A DNA stretch of 64,000 nucleotides from Myotis daubentonii (GCF_963259705.1 NC_081846.1:53721205-53785204), one strand, 5' to 3'; counted from the first letter of the stretch, positions 43,751 through 57,064 are shown. Program-made: numbers and translations. The notes: generated from the letters alone by a model not told the origin.

Positions 43751-45927
43751 TGTTCTATAATATCTTTCCCTGAGATTTCAGTGACTTGATTGCTTCTCTA
43801 ACTGACTTTTTTATTGAAAATATTAAAGGAAGGATAATGTTTTGTCATTGTTTTGCAGGTTTTAAACCCCAAATCTGTTAACACCCACCTACTTTAGATG
43901 CAGTGGAAACTAAAATACAGGAAATATTATATGATTTAGTCAAGGTCAAACAATTTCAGTGTCTATGGAGGCATAAGAGATAGATATCTAAAACTATATT
44001 TTTACTCTGGAAATAGTCTCTCAATATTTTTCAAAAAGCTCACAGATAAAGTTATTTGCTAATATTATGATTTTATTGTAACTTTTAAAAATATATTTGA
44101 AGAGCAAAAGTCATAGTATTACTATTTTGCACAGTATTACTATAAACTATTTTTACCTTTATGATGTTTACATTTTGATAAAAATCTCATTATTTATTTT
44201 TCTGTTCCTTTCTAAGAAACTCACATATAATTATTAAACAGTTAGCAGGTAGATACTTGATCAAAACACCTTCGACTGTTTCTGTCATTTTTCTTAAGAT
44301 CATAATCCATGCCCTAGAAGTGCTAGACTTTCCAGCTCTAAGATAATTGAGTCACAATTTCAAATAATTTCCATTATCCTTCGAGTTCCATGATGACTAT
44401 GGTGACAGGTAATGCCTGTCTTAGAAAAAGTCAATGTTAATCTTAAACTAAATTGTGAAGTAGTTATATTTGTCTTATGCTTCTTAGTTTCTTTTTATCA
44501 GTTTTAGAATACCTGTACCTTAAAGAGATTGCTCTGTGTAGACATTACATATAAAGTTTACCATTATTTGTGTTTAATGTAGATGTATCATTTAAAATGT
44601 TTTAATGCAAAATTTTAATATAAAGTGATGATAGAGATATTATATATTTATTCAAACTATTTCCTCCTCTGATATTTCATAGTTCTTCCAGTTGTATTCT
44701 CTCAAGTATACAGGCTTAAATCCTTAACATTTGCATATGGTCATTGTAATTAAGGTAGAGATAGTAGCCACAACATGGGTTGTTTTGGGGATCAAGTGGA
44801 ATACTGAATAAGGCATGGTGCATGCTAGTATCTACTACCAACTATTATTAGCTATCATTATTATTTACATAAAACTACTATACCTAATTACATATCAAAA
44901 CTACTCCTTTTTAGAATCTATCACATCCAGTGTTTACAAAAATTATTGATATGACTGGCCCTAATGATAGTCCAGGTTTTTGCTATCTGTTCGAACTATT
45001 GCTAACTAGCTCTCTTTACCCAAGCATTGATTGAGTTTCTACAATGACTAATGCATTTCGGGAACCAGATTTCCAATGATAGATCAAATATTGTCTTTAA
45101 GAAACATTTGGACTAATTAGGAAGAAAAAAAATAGGAGGAGATTTACATTAACAAGACTGACAAGGAAAAAATGAAAAGGGAAGGAAGAACTAACTTGGT
45201 AAGAGTAACAGCTAGAAGCGGATACTGCAAACATAGATACCATCTTGTTCTATGAACCAGAGTTCTGAGAGAGAAAGGGGAATCAGATATGCAGTGTTTT
45301 GAAAGCATGAATAAAAATTCAACTGAGATTGTGTCTTCTTTTCTTTAAAATATTGTAACACATGTCTTGAATTCTTTCCTATCACATCTGCATGGCACTA
45401 TTTGACAGATTATCATGAGATAATTGTTACAATTATTTTTAGAAATTTTTAAGCAATTCAAGCAAATGATGAGTAATATAATTTGAGTCACAGCAATCAA
45501 GAGATAATATATTACATTCAAGGTGGGAACCAGATGTCTCTACCTGATGGTATGTCATTTATTTGACAGTAAAAATTGATATCCTACAACTTATTTTACT
45601 ACTGTGGCTAATCTATGCATAATATAGTATAATAACCTCTGAATTAAATACTGTAGTAGGAAAGATATCTAGTTTTGTCTGATTTTGAAATAGAATATTG
45701 TGCTTATCACAATGAAGGATGATGATGATGATGATGATATGATGATGATGATATTGTTTATAATTCATACTGGCTAATATTTCTCACTGCTCTTAATTTT
45801 CCTTAAAATGACTTAACATTTGAAAATAATATTTTATCACTTGTAATACCCTTTAGAAATTGAAATTGGTTAAATTATATAATACTGATGCAAGATAAAT
45901 CTTTAATTTGAAATTACATGTTTATGA
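43751..45927. other. Unassigned AT-rich DNA with a MIR trace and (GAT)n
   Basis: No gene. About 44745-44880 ('gggttgttttggggatcaag', 'gcatggtgcatgctagtatc') may be the 3' part of a sense MIR. A (GAT)n tract with one break lies at 45711-45752. The rest is unrecognised. Confidence 0.45.
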
Positions 45928-45935
45928 GGTTAAAC

Positions 45936-46146
45936 CAGCCGTGGGCAAACTACGGCCTGCGGGCCAGATCCGCCCGTTTGAAATGAATAAAACTAAAAAA
46001 AAAAAGACCGTACCCTTTTATGTAATGATGTTTACTTTGAATTTATATTAGTTCACACAAACACTCCATCCATGCTTTTGTTCCGGCCCTCCGGTCCAGT
46101 ATAAGAACCCATTGTGGCCCTCGAGTCAAAAAGTTTGCCCACCCCT
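45936..46146. mobile_element. Non-autonomous hAT element
   Basis: The left end cagccgtgggcaaact and the right end agtttgcccacccct are inverted repeats with a few changes. The perfect 8-bp duplication ggttaaac lies at 45928-45935 and 46147-46154. The interior ('ccggccctccggtccagtat', 'gtggccctcgagtc') is typical of bat hAT MITEs. 211 bp, non-coding. Confidence 0.94.
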
Positions 46147-46154
46147 GGTTAAAC

Positions 46155-48704
46155 TCTAACTCTCAGCTTCATTTTGAATTCTGTAATTATTTGCTTTTAG
46201 AGGTGTTTTGGGGGCTTACGAAATTATAGATTTGAAGACAATGTGGCTAAATTAGCCATCTCTAGAGGAATTTGGCATATCTGGTTCCTTGTGTCAATAT
46301 AATTTTTTTTCTGGACACTTTGATGCTGAAAACAGTAAATAAATTATTTTTAAAAATATTAGAATACTATGTGAATGAACTTCAACCAGTATAAGTTTTC
46401 AGAAATGGTCTGTAAACTGTTTATTGAATATTTTAAGATATAAAATAGGCTATAATGAAAAAATATATATGTATGTATTTGCTAACATAATAATTTTCCA
46501 GATCACTCATCAATTATACACCACTAGTGAAATTTTTTTATGCACATCCCGCAGAAAAAATAATTCAGATGTCTACACTAGAGAAACTACAAATAAAATC
46601 TAAACCACAGGAATGAGAGTGTCCTAATTATTTACATCTGACAATACTCAAAATGGCTTTTTTCCCCTTTTTATTCCAGGGACTCCTTTAGAACCATTTT
46701 ATGTTGGGAGTGTCCTTAGTAACAATTCACAATTCATTAATTGCACTAAAACAGTTCTACACTGAGCAGCTGAGTATGTGAAAAACTGTTGGTCCAGTTG
46801 TTTCTTATGAAACCAATGCCCTGCCACATGGAGCAAACACAAGAGTAATTCCATTTCAAAAGACAATCTCAAAGCCTTAAAGAGAGCAACCACTATTTAA
46901 CTATTTGAATAAGCCAAAACTCTGATTTTAAAGACACCAAAACAGATTTGTTGTATCATGTTCATCCATGGGGGGGAAAAATATCTAACTGAATGAGCAG
47001 CACTTCCAATTTGTTAAAAGCCTTTGACAGACTCAAAAAAGAAACAGATTCTTAAATGTTAATGAAAAAACTGAGAGCAACAGTTTTTACACCTCTGACA
47101 CAATTACTAAGAAACAGATTCTGTTAGCGTCAAAAGTTGGAGAGGATCTTTATTTTTCAAATATGCTGACAGTCATAAAGTAATGGAATTTTTTTAAAAG
47201 AAGAGACTCCTTGCAAACATTTACATTTTTTGCATGTAGAATTCCAGAGTGGTTTTCTAGTAGAGTAAGGGATGGCAGTTTTGTCATATGTAATTCATCT
47301 GTATTTCCTTTCCAGGCACACCAAAAAATATGTATTTCAAATCATGATCCTTACAGACTAAAAACTTTCCCACTGAAAGGAAAGCAGAGAAACTGGACCA
47401 CAGGGATCTCTCTCTGACTCTCTCCTCATGAGGCTGGCCAACTTGCAGTGTGAGCATTGATTCAGAATAGCATCTCATGGTTGTATATAGATGAAGGTGT
47501 TTTCTCTCAGTCTTTTCCTACAGTGATATTCAAACTCTGTTTGATCTCTTCTTCCTCTTGACTGGAGCCCCAGAAGATGGTGTTCCCCATTGTGCCTGTG
47601 TCCCCAAACACACCACTTCTACAACCACATTGTTCTAGCCAAAGGGATGGAGCTGTGTTTGATCTAGTCTTTGATCCAGCTGCCAACTTGCAGGAAACAC
47701 AGAGGACAGAGAACCATGTGGCATTATACCATGAGCATGCAGTAAGCAAGATGAAAACTGTGAAAATGCTACAGGTCAAATGCCCTCCGTATTATTATAA
47801 ATAAACTCTAAGAAAAATCAAGGGCTGGAGGGAGAAACTATATATCTTGAGATACACTTTAAATTGAAAAGGCTTTTTTAGATGATTAAATTACGAAGTA
47901 AACATACCATTCAAAATTAACAGCAATAGAACAGTGTTTCTTCTGGCAATAGCATCTTAATTGGTTCCTCATTATCTATCATCTCCTCTAAGATAACAGT
48001 CTTTCATTTTTATATATTTTTTAACATGAGGAATGTTTAGTATCCACATATTTTCAAAGGTTTGTAAGTTGTCTTTATTCTTTTCACTCATTAAATTATA
48101 AATGTCATCTTCTTTTGTCAGTTTTTTGTGTCCATTTTCTCACCCACATGCTCAACATTCCACTGTCCTTCAGCCAAGTTTTTTCCTAAAAGATAACTTG
48201 CCTGTTCTGTAGGGGCACCATGTAGCCTTCTGACTTCTGCCGTCAGTGGGTTTTCTTAGCTATTCTGATTCATGATTGGATGTATGTGCTCATGTTATAA
48301 TACATTCCATATTGAAACTGACTTTTCACTGCCTTGAAACTGTTTGAACATGGGATAATTCTTCACTGTAACCTTACCCATGTTTAGTACTTCCTGAATA
48401 GATGGCATTCTTCTGACGTATGATTAGAACTGATCTGGAGGAAATACAAATCTCATGCTATAGTAGAACACTACTGATTTAACCTTACCACATCCCCCTT
48501 GAAAATTTAGCCACTTCCTTTGCTTTATAACTATTTACCCTTCAGCTATTTCTAGGTGCAACAGTTGCATGTATGTTTGGTGTAGTAGTTTTCCTGTGTG
48601 TGCAGGGTCAGTTTACTCAAGAGGTCCTTCAAAAGAAGTATCAGAGTTAAGCTAAAGGTCTTAGGAGCAGTTTTAACAAGTAAAATATTTTTATCAAATA
48701 AACT
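46155..48704. other. Unassigned DNA
   Basis: Two and a half kilobases without a gene. The frames of 64-90 codons around 46699, 47211, 47507 and 47577 were read for domains and exon-like flanks and show none. 47500-47900 is richer in GC and may be an old transposon, which I cannot name. Confidence 0.4.
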
Positions 48705-48712
48705 GTTTAGAG

Positions 48713-48905
48713 CAGGGGTCCTCAAACTGTGGCCCGGGGGCCACATGCGGCCCGCTGAAAACATTTATCCGGCCCTCCGGATGTTTTGCCGCCGCTGTGT
48801 GCATAGGAATTTGTTCACAGTTTTTTTTTTAAACTATAGTCCGGCCCTTCAACGGTCTGAGGGACAGTGAACTGGCCCCCTGTTTAAAAAGTTTGAGGAC
48901 CCCTG
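48713..48905. mobile_element. Non-autonomous hAT element with perfect TIRs
   Basis: Perfect 15-bp terminal inverted repeats caggggtcctcaaac / gtttgaggacccctg, 193 bp in length. The perfect 8-bp duplication gtttagag lies at 48705-48712 and 48906-48913. The interior retains CpGs ('gttttgccgccgctgtgtg'), suggesting a recent insertion. Non-coding. Confidence 0.96.
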
Positions 48906-48985
48906 GTTTAGAGAGACCCTTCCTCCAAAAATATGTTCTTTCCCACTTATTCAGCTTTCTTGTGTAGGTACTGTTTGGCATTCTT

Positions 48986-49206
48986 TTTAAAAAAATATAT
49001 TTTATTGATTTTTTACAGAGAGGAAGGGAGAGGGATAGAGAGTTAGAAATATCGATGAGAGAGAAACATCAATCAGCTGCCTCCTGCACGCCCCTTACTG
49101 GGGATGTGCCCACAACCAAGGTACATGCCCTTGACCAGAATCGAACCTGGGACCCTTCAGTCCGCAGGCTGACGCTCTCTCCACTGAGCCAAACCGGTTA
49201 GGGCAG
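48986..49206 (-). mobile_element. Ves SINE with 14-bp target duplication
   Basis: Near-consensus antisense copy. The perfect direct repeat tgtttggcattctt lies at 48972-48985 and 49207-49220. Confidence 0.97.
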
Positions 49207-49220
49207 TGTTTGGCATTCTT

Positions 49221-51894
49221 GCCTATGTAGATATAACCTAAATGTGATCATTTACCTTTTTACCAATTAAATAAAATAAATGAGCATGTAGTTTTGTTTT
49301 GTTTTATTTACTTATTTAGTTTTTTCTCTGTATTATTTAAAAATGTTCTCCAGAACTCTAGCACTTTTTTTCTGTCTCATACTTGCTTTTTTTGAGATTA
49401 CTTGCGGTGTGCTGGTTACTCGGCAGTGTTTACTTTTATTGAATTACATTTATTTTTGAAGTACTTTCCAATTCTCCCATGTGGCCCCTAATTCTTGAAC
49501 ACCAATATTTGTTTTCTTTTTGATGATTGAAAATAGACCACACATATGAACTTTTCTCAACCCTTACTCACCTCAAACACTCCTTTTGTCCTTAACGGTG
49601 TTATGCTGGCCTATACTCTAAAATATCAATAGAGAAAAAAAATCCAATTATCTAGAGACTCCCTCATGCCGATTGGATTTGTCTGTAGCAGAATGAAGCA
49701 GTAAGTGATCTGTCCCCAAATGTCATACAGCCTTCAAAATTTGGCATACAATATTTTTTTTATTAAAATACTCAAACAATGTGACACATCAAATGCAAAG
49801 ATGTGTTTGTACATGTGTGTACAGTAAGGGTATTTTGTTTAGAATAGTCTGACATGGATTCTAAGATCCACAACTGATTGTAACCATGGTGTAACTTTGA
49901 TGATAAAATCTAATGTTCACAGCAACATCAATTCCCCTTAAACAGTGCCAATGTCATGGTCTAAATGATAAGTAGATGTGAGCTATCAGATTTGCAGAAC
50001 TAAATGTAATTGGTCATGTCATGATTTCAGTAGATCAGCCAAAGTATAAATCACAGGAAGAAAACAACAGGTTTTCTTTGAGGCTGTGAAGAGAAAATTA
50101 TCCAATCTTAACCACCTCAGGGACATTGGTATTTTATATCTTTCTCAGAGGCCTGAATTGTCTTTCATGCTTTCAAATGATTTGTATGATTTTTAATTAA
50201 TTGTTAAAAAAGAGGTTATAGAATAGCAATATTTGTCATGAAAAAAAAAGTGTGAGATGATCTATTAAAATAAAAGGTATTTTTAAAAGCAGCTGTCTAT
50301 TATGCAAGTAGTCTTGGTTTGCTAGTCCATTGAAGAGTGGTGAAGGAAATGTAGAACCAAGGAACAGTTTTTAGCCTTATTGCAATGAAATTTTTAAATG
50401 GAACTCACACATATGTGAAACATATAACCAGCTAGTTTGTTGTTTCCACATGTGGATATGACCTAGCTGATCATATTACCCCTAAAGTTGCTAGAGTGGA
50501 CTGACTTCAATTATAAAGAATTAAATATAACTATTTATTATTTTCCACATAATTCATTATTTTTAAGGATTTTTTTTAGAACAGATTGTGTTAATAGAAA
50601 TCATGTATATAAAACCTAAACAGAGACTTGGACAAGAACTGTTACTCTAGTTGCTGAACAGTGCCTCTTGATATGTTTTCAGAATAGTCTTCGTGGCAAA
50701 CATTCACTCAAACTAAGGTCTCCATGGGTTAGAAAAAAAAATTAACTGTACACATAGAGCAGTAACAAATAGCATATAAATTCAAGAAAGAAATAAAATG
50801 GCCTAGGAAGTAAATTACTAGTAATGGTTCTAGGAAAATAAAATAATTTAAAAATATCCAGAGAAAACCTCCACTTCTCTTAAATGCTGACATATCAAAC
50901 TGTTTTCTATTATATAGTCGATATATTTTAACTTAATCTCACTTGATAGAGAGATTTAAAATCTGCTGTTGTTACAAGTCCACCACTATCATTCAGAAAT
51001 GGAAATAGCACCACTCCCTGAAGTCTGTGTGCATGACCAGCAAATCCCTCTGTGTCTCCATTAACAATGAGAAACAACAATTCAAATTGACCTGATATCT
51101 ACCTAAGTGAGGAGTGCACAGAAACACCCAGAATCTCTCACAAATGGGTAGTGCTGAAAATGAAATAGGCAGTAGATATCCTGGGTAAAAATAGAAAGTG
51201 AAATTTCTTATTAAAGTTTTTTCTCACTAAATAAAAGTGTGGTTGAAATGCCAGTTATTTGACAAGATACTATTGGCTGAATTCTTTTATTTAAAGGCAG
51301 GCATTGTTTTCTTCCTCTTTTCCCTTGTAGGATTATTTTAAATAAAACCATACTTGTATGCCTGCTGAAGGCAGGTTTTTCATAAAGCCACTGGTCATGA
51401 ATAAGGTAGACATGCCTATCCTCGTCATACTCACCTTCCTCATCCTCCTCAGATAATTTTATCTAAAATTGTTGAAATGATTATGCATTTTCTATATAAA
51501 ATAGAAGCGCTAGAAATCATACAGTTTTAGATTAAATAGTGCATGCCACAACCTTTGAAATATGCGTAATGGATAAAAAACCATTGCTTCCTTTACTTGA
51601 GTCAATAAAATCCTAAAAAGCACAAAATATATTTCAACTGGTACTGATTCAAACATTTAACTGAACCTTACATATTGCAGTTCTTGAATTGAATTTGTCC
51701 CTACTAGGCATCATGTTTATCTTTTCAAAAGAAAATACATTTTCAAGATTCCTTGCTAATGAATAAGAGAGAAGACTAAATAACCATAATAATGTAATAT
51801 GATCCAATAATTACTAAGTATTATCTTCCATATTTAGTATCAGGGGAGTATAATTATATGTATTATTTATATAAAATGAATTATGTGCCAGACA
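49221..51894. other. Unassigned AT-rich DNA
   Basis: The longest stretch with nothing I recognise on either strand. Few long frames, no simple repeats. Confidence 0.4.
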
Positions 51895-52085
51895 CTGACT
51901 TGGGGTATGGACCTTTATTGCATTATTACTCAGGTTTGCAACAACTCTGGCTAGATACCAGGTGATATGCCTGTTTTATAGATAAGAAAATTGAGGCTCA
52001 AAGGTTAGATAGCTAATAAGTAGCAAAGAAGGGATTCATTCCAGATCTTTCTGACTCCACTGCCGGGCTCTTTGCACTATTTAAG
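51895..52085 (-). repeat. MIR SINE fragment, antisense
   Basis: 'gcctgttttatagataagaa', 'aattgaggctcaaaggttag', 'gatagctaataagtagcaaa' and 'gactccactgccgggctctt' reproduce the antisense MIR core. One of the better-preserved MIRs here. Confidence 0.85.
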
Positions 52086-52202
52086 CTTAAAAAACTCTGA
52101 GAGATAAGTCACCTACACCCATTTGCTGAATGACAGTAAAGCAAATTATGTCTTTAAGTAACAATGTAGACAGCCAACACCCCCACTCTTCCCCTCCTCC
52201 GC

Positions 52203-52242
52203 CAAAAACAAACAAACAAACAAACAAACAAACAAACAAAAC
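52203..52242 (+). repeat. (AAAC)n simple repeat
   Basis: About nine aaac units in a row. Confidence 0.95.
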
Positions 52243-52290
52243 AGGGTTGAGGGAAGAAAGGTTAGTAGTACTTAAAGAGATAATTACTTT

Positions 52291-52490
52291 TACCCAGGCC
52301 TATGTGGCTCCTTTGGTTAAACTTCATCCTGTGCACCAAAAGGTCCCTGAGTCCTTTCCTGGTCAGGGCACATGCCCAGGTTGCAGGTTCCATCCCCAGT
52401 AGGGCTCATACAGGAAGCAGCCAATTGATGTTTCAGTCTCTCCCTTTTCCTTCCTCCCTCTCTAAAATCAATAAAAACATATTTTTAAAA
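52291..52490 (+). mobile_element. Old Ves-type SINE
   Basis: Head 'acccaggcctatgtggctc' (worn A box), 'ttcctggtcagggcacatgc', 'caggaagcagccaattgatg', tail 'aaatcaataaaaacatattt'. The degenerate direct repeat agagataattactt / agagatgataactt flanks it. Confidence 0.88.
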
Positions 52491-52504
52491 AGAGATGATA
52501 ACTT

Positions 52505-53247
52505 AGAAGCAGAGAATTACTAAAAATTACCGATAGCATGTTTAAAATTTACAACAACAAAAATTTGAGTTGAACTGGATTGCGTTGATTCATCATAATT
52601 TCACTGGAAAACTGAGAATTCACTCTAAATGAAGTGTCCTAAATAGAGTTATTTCTTTACTCTTATCTCACACAATAAAATAGCTTGTTAGGAAGTATAA
52701 ACCTCCTAATTGCTTAATGAGTTTTTATCTCATTCTCAAAACTGTACCATTAGTTCTATATGTTATAAATTATGACTATTAAATTTACTTTTTAATTGTT
52801 ACTCTATATAGTAAAATATGTTTTTAATAAAATGTCTTGATGAAATGCTTAATAACGTTAACTAAGGATTGTGCACAAAAGTAGTTTTTATTTACTAGAA
52901 AGGCTCCTGGACCAGAGAAAATCAGTCTGGTGATTATCATGCACAAAAAAAGCTGAATTTTAAATTGACATACTCTTTATTGTTCTCCATGCGTAAGCTT
53001 TTAAAATGATGGATCCTTAGTGATGTGCTAGTAAATTTTTAACCAGCATTTCAGGGAGGGGTAAAGGGGAGCTCTGATTTTGTTTTTGTTTGCCAGTTTG
53101 GGGGGTAAATACTTCTAACATGGCTAATGTCAAGCAAGCTACCAATGTGACATTACCGAGTGCAGAATGGTGAAGAAATATGCAGTAATACACCCTATAA
53201 AGTATTTCTACCATACAGATACAATGGCATAAATAATATCAAGAGCA
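52505..53247. other. Unassigned AT-rich DNA
   Basis: No gene or repeat I can name. Confidence 0.4.
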
Positions 53248-53773
53248 TCTTATCTAATAAAGAGGGAATATGCTAATTGACCCTCATGCTGTTGCAAAAA
53301 TGGCAGCGCCCACAGTCAATAAGGAGGGAATATGCTAATTGACTGCCCTGCCCTCAAAGATGGCGGCGCCCACAGCCAATAAGGAGAAAATATGCTAATT
53401 ATTGGCCCCGCCCTCAAAGATGGTGCCCAGTCCCCTCAGCCCCATCGGTGCGGCAGGCATGCGGCAAGGCCAGGCCCCTCCGAGAGCCTGCCTCCAGAGT
53501 CCCCAAGTCCCCTCAGCCCTCCAGCCGCCCAGGGCCGACTTGAGGCACAGGCAAGCCTCGGATGGCGGCTGCCTGAGGCTCAGGTAACCAGGGCCAGCCA
53601 AGGCTTGCACTGCTGGCAGTGGCAGCAGCAAAGGTGTGATGGGCGTGTCTCCTTCCCCTGTTTGCCAGGTCCCCTCCTGCCCCTGAGGGCTCCCAGACTG
53701 TGAGAGGGAGCAGGCCAGGCTCAGGGACACACCCTCCCTCCAGTGCATGAATTTTCATGTACCAGGCCTCTAG
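53248..53773 (+). mobile_element. Non-autonomous Helitron with tripled 5' unit
   Basis: TCTTATCTAATAAAGAGGG start after a. End hairpin gtgcatgaattttcatgtac, then CAGGCCTCTAG before t. The 5' region has three tandem units of about 62 bp, each with 'atatgctaatt' and an 'aagatgg' or 'aaatgg' box; the middle one has the full agatggcggc (53358-53367). GC-rich middle, no transposase. The 103- to 134-codon frames on both strands are by-products. Confidence 0.92.
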
Positions 53774-53798
53774 TACATAATAAAATGTTATAAAATAA

Positions 53799-53956
53799 CT
53801 AGAGGCCTGGTGCACAAATTTGTGCACAAGCGGGGTCCCTTGGGGTGGCCTGTGGGGAATGGGCCAAAACCTGCAGACCAATGCCTCCTGCTGCTCCTGC
53901 CTGCCCCTCCCGCTCATCCCGGCCCTGCTGCACCTACTGCAGCTGGTGCCCAGTCA
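53799..53956 (-). mobile_element. 5'-truncated Helitron, 3' terminus intact
   Basis: CTAGAGGCCTGGTGCAC with perfect hairpin gtgcacaaatttgtgcac, preceded by a. GC-rich sequence runs to about 53956 and then stops without a 5' end. It lies 25 bp from the tail of the previous element and in the opposite orientation. Confidence 0.82.
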
Positions 53957-54559
53957 ATCCTTTAAGATCATTTTTATGCCCATTGGAAGCTAAATTCATT
54001 GCCTTATACACTAATTGTCCTCCAATATTCTGATAAATACACTTTCTTCCTTATGTCTCAGTGTCCTTGACTTGGTTAGCTCCTTCCATAAAAACTAGCT
54101 TATGGTCTGGACAGTAATGTCAGAGAGAAAATGCTAAACTGAAGTGTTTTTGTCACATTGTAGTCAGATTATTAATCATGATTAGAAAAATAAAAAGGTA
54201 AGATTCAGTGAGCTGACTTATTTTAACATGGGACATCTGTTTTATTGTTATGTTCGGATTTGTTTTATCTTCCCTGCCTGGATGAGTGACAATGAATCAT
54301 TATTAAGGTTTGTTTAAATCTGTTTTCATGTCCTGTCTAATTTTCTTGTTCTATCTAATTTCCCTTCCCCTTGATTTTTAGTTTTGTCTCTTTCTGTCTG
54401 TTCTCTGGCCCAGGTCCTGGCACAATCCTATTCAGATGGCTTCATTAGCTTTTCAGATACATCTCTAACTTTCCTCTCTGGCTTTATCTATCTTACTTTT
54501 CCTAATACATCTTAAATATCCTCTCTCACCTGGCACTTCTATCACTGCCCATCAACCTT
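53957..54559. other. Unassigned DNA
   Basis: No gene. Pyrimidine-rich after 54340. Confidence 0.4.
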
Positions 54560-54850
54560 TGCTTCTATTTTCTTTCTAATATGATTTTTCACCTTGAAAA
54601 TCTATCAGTCTCTCAGCACCACCTCAATTCCAGATTTATCACAGAGCCATTCCCAATAATTCCATCATTTCCTTCTGACAATCTGTAATAAGCCATCTTT
54701 CCACTATACATCTGTCATTAGAATATACTCAGTAGGCTTGTTGTGGTACATTAACTGATACCATACTGATTTTCTAATTGTATATTTTATCTCCTAAAAT
54801 AAGATGCTCACTTCCCTAAGGCATGGTCCAGAAATTATATATTGATATTA
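54560..54850 (+). repeat. Possible L2 3' part
   Basis: 'acagagccattcccaataat' followed about 150 bp later by 'tctaattgtatattttatct', 'aagatgctcacttccctaag' resembles the L2 3' region in sense orientation, strongly diverged. Confidence 0.45.
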
Positions 54851-57064
54851 TTGATAAGATCAATAAGATTTCTTAGGTACCCAACAGGTACTAAAAAACT
54901 GCTTATTGATATCAGAAAGTACTGTGATTGAATTAGAGAAATATTATATTTAAATGAATTTAGATACACAGGAAATGTCCTTTTATACTGGGAACTAGAC
55001 ACTTTTCTAATGTGACCTCATGCCTTTTATCAGAAATATTTTCACTATTTCTAAGATTTGTGAATTCTGGCATACTAGGGTAGTTTACTTGAATTCCTCT
55101 CAATGTGTCACATGAGGTTGTATTAAGGGTGACTTTCCACACATAAGTAAAAATTAAAATCAAAGGGGAAAAATACTTGCAAAGAATAAGTTGTCAAAAT
55201 GGTTGAATGTGTAAGACCATTTTAGACCAGATTAACAGAAAGATACCAGGCTAAGGATAGAAGAACAAGGTTTCAAAACTGAACTCTGCCTTTTATCATT
55301 TAGATGAGTTTGAATAAACCACCTAATTTCCCAATCACCAATGCCTTCATCTCAACAATGAAGAAATTATAGTTGATGAATTCAAAGGCTATTTTCAGCT
55401 CTGAAATACCATAATTCCCAGTGAGAAATTTTTCTAAATGAGGCCTTTTGACTTGGACATCTAAAGCTATTACATTATTTTTTAAAATATCTGTACTTTC
55501 TGAATAAGGAATTGTATGCTTCATTTGAATACCAAATGGCAGATGTACATGTGAGAAATGTGATGTTTTGATTTGCTTCACAGAGAGGGATGTGAATCTC
55601 AACATACTAAAATTTAATGTCTCTCTGTAAGTAAATAGACACCTTCACATTTCAGTGCCCTGCAATAGAGAGTTATGGTTTCTTCAGCAGGAAAACTAAT
55701 TCTGTACTACATTTTCACTTACCAACAATGCTTACAGTTTTAACCGCATGCTTCAATACTTCTGTTTCAATGTCATCTTTCTATTGCACCTATTTTTTTT
55801 TATCCATGCCATTTAGAAGAGGAATGCAAAAAAATCTATACTTTCATATATTAAGTCAGCCAATTGTAGTGAAAGACACTATGTATGAAAGCCTTTCTTA
55901 AGCTAAAATGTATTAATTGACAAATCATTTATTGTCTGGGTTTTTTCCTGGATGAATAGTCAGGAAATATGGTTTTCTGCGGTTCTGTCTAAACATGGTG
56001 ATATTGAATATTGCAGATATAAGCAGGTCCTTTAGCACATTATTAAACTTAGTTTTAGGATTTTTTACTTTATAATTTACTGTTTTCTTCCTGAAATACA
56101 GATTGACTCAACTATGATCGTGGTACATTAAACCTAGATATTTTGTTACAAAATTTCCCAAATTCTTATAGCCCTTTCCTCCCTCCCTCTCAGAACAACT
56201 AGACTTACTTAAAAAATCAATCCTTACAGTTTATAGGAAGTGGGTAATAGCAACAACAAGGCTTTATGCTTCTAAAAATGGCCCTTGAATAACAGATTTC
56301 TATTGCTCTGTATGCTGCATGTAAGTGTTGACAATCCTGACACTTCATTGCTTAGAACAGGACCTGGCTCCTATTAGCACACTGATAAACATTGCTTCAA
56401 TGATGGATACACACTGAATTGAAAGACAGGGAGGTGTGACTATTTCATTCTGGCTTCATGGGATCTCTATGCATTGGTGTATTCTAAGATCCAACTCTGT
56501 TCTAAGATCTGACTCATCAGGATTATAAATACAGTTTTATGACTTTATCTTTCTGAATAATCATGGGAATAAATTCATTGCAACCAATTTTTATGAAAGG
56601 AAAACTAGTTTGGGGGAAGAAAAACACAGACAAAAAATTAATTTCCAGTAACAGGAAGCAAATGACAAGTGCTAGAGATAAGTTTTTCAAAACTTTATCT
56701 CTCATGCCTTTTGTTTTCAAATCCATTTTCTTCCAAATGCACCAAAGCCAATTACATAAATATGGACTTTTTTAAAGGAGAAAAATCATAGTCCTCAGTT
56801 GAAGTATCTTTATGTTATTTAAATGTGTATCAAGAAATAGAATGCTACCATCACCCGGACACTTTCCTTGGGGCCCCTCCCAGTGTCTACATACCCCTCT
56901 TTTCTAAAGACCGCCCAGCACTGCTCTGAGTGTGGCATGTTTATGCTACTGTACGTATTCCCATGACTACTCACTCCACCCTCTTCTCTTTTTGTGCTAT
57001 GAAACCTTTGTTTTTAGAGACTTCTCTGACACTCTTTGGCTTTTTGTTTTGACACATAAATTTT
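54851..57064. other. Unassigned DNA
   Basis: No gene. About 55260-55430 ('cctaatttcccaatcaccaa', 'tgccttcatctcaacaatga') may be a worn MIR. The 101-codon frame at 55300-55605 (minus) shows no domain. Confidence 0.4.

Noticed and set aside
53513..53917. 134-codon minus-strand frame spanning two Helitrons
   Set aside because: It crosses two separately inserted transposons and the host spacer between them, so it cannot be an ancestral gene.
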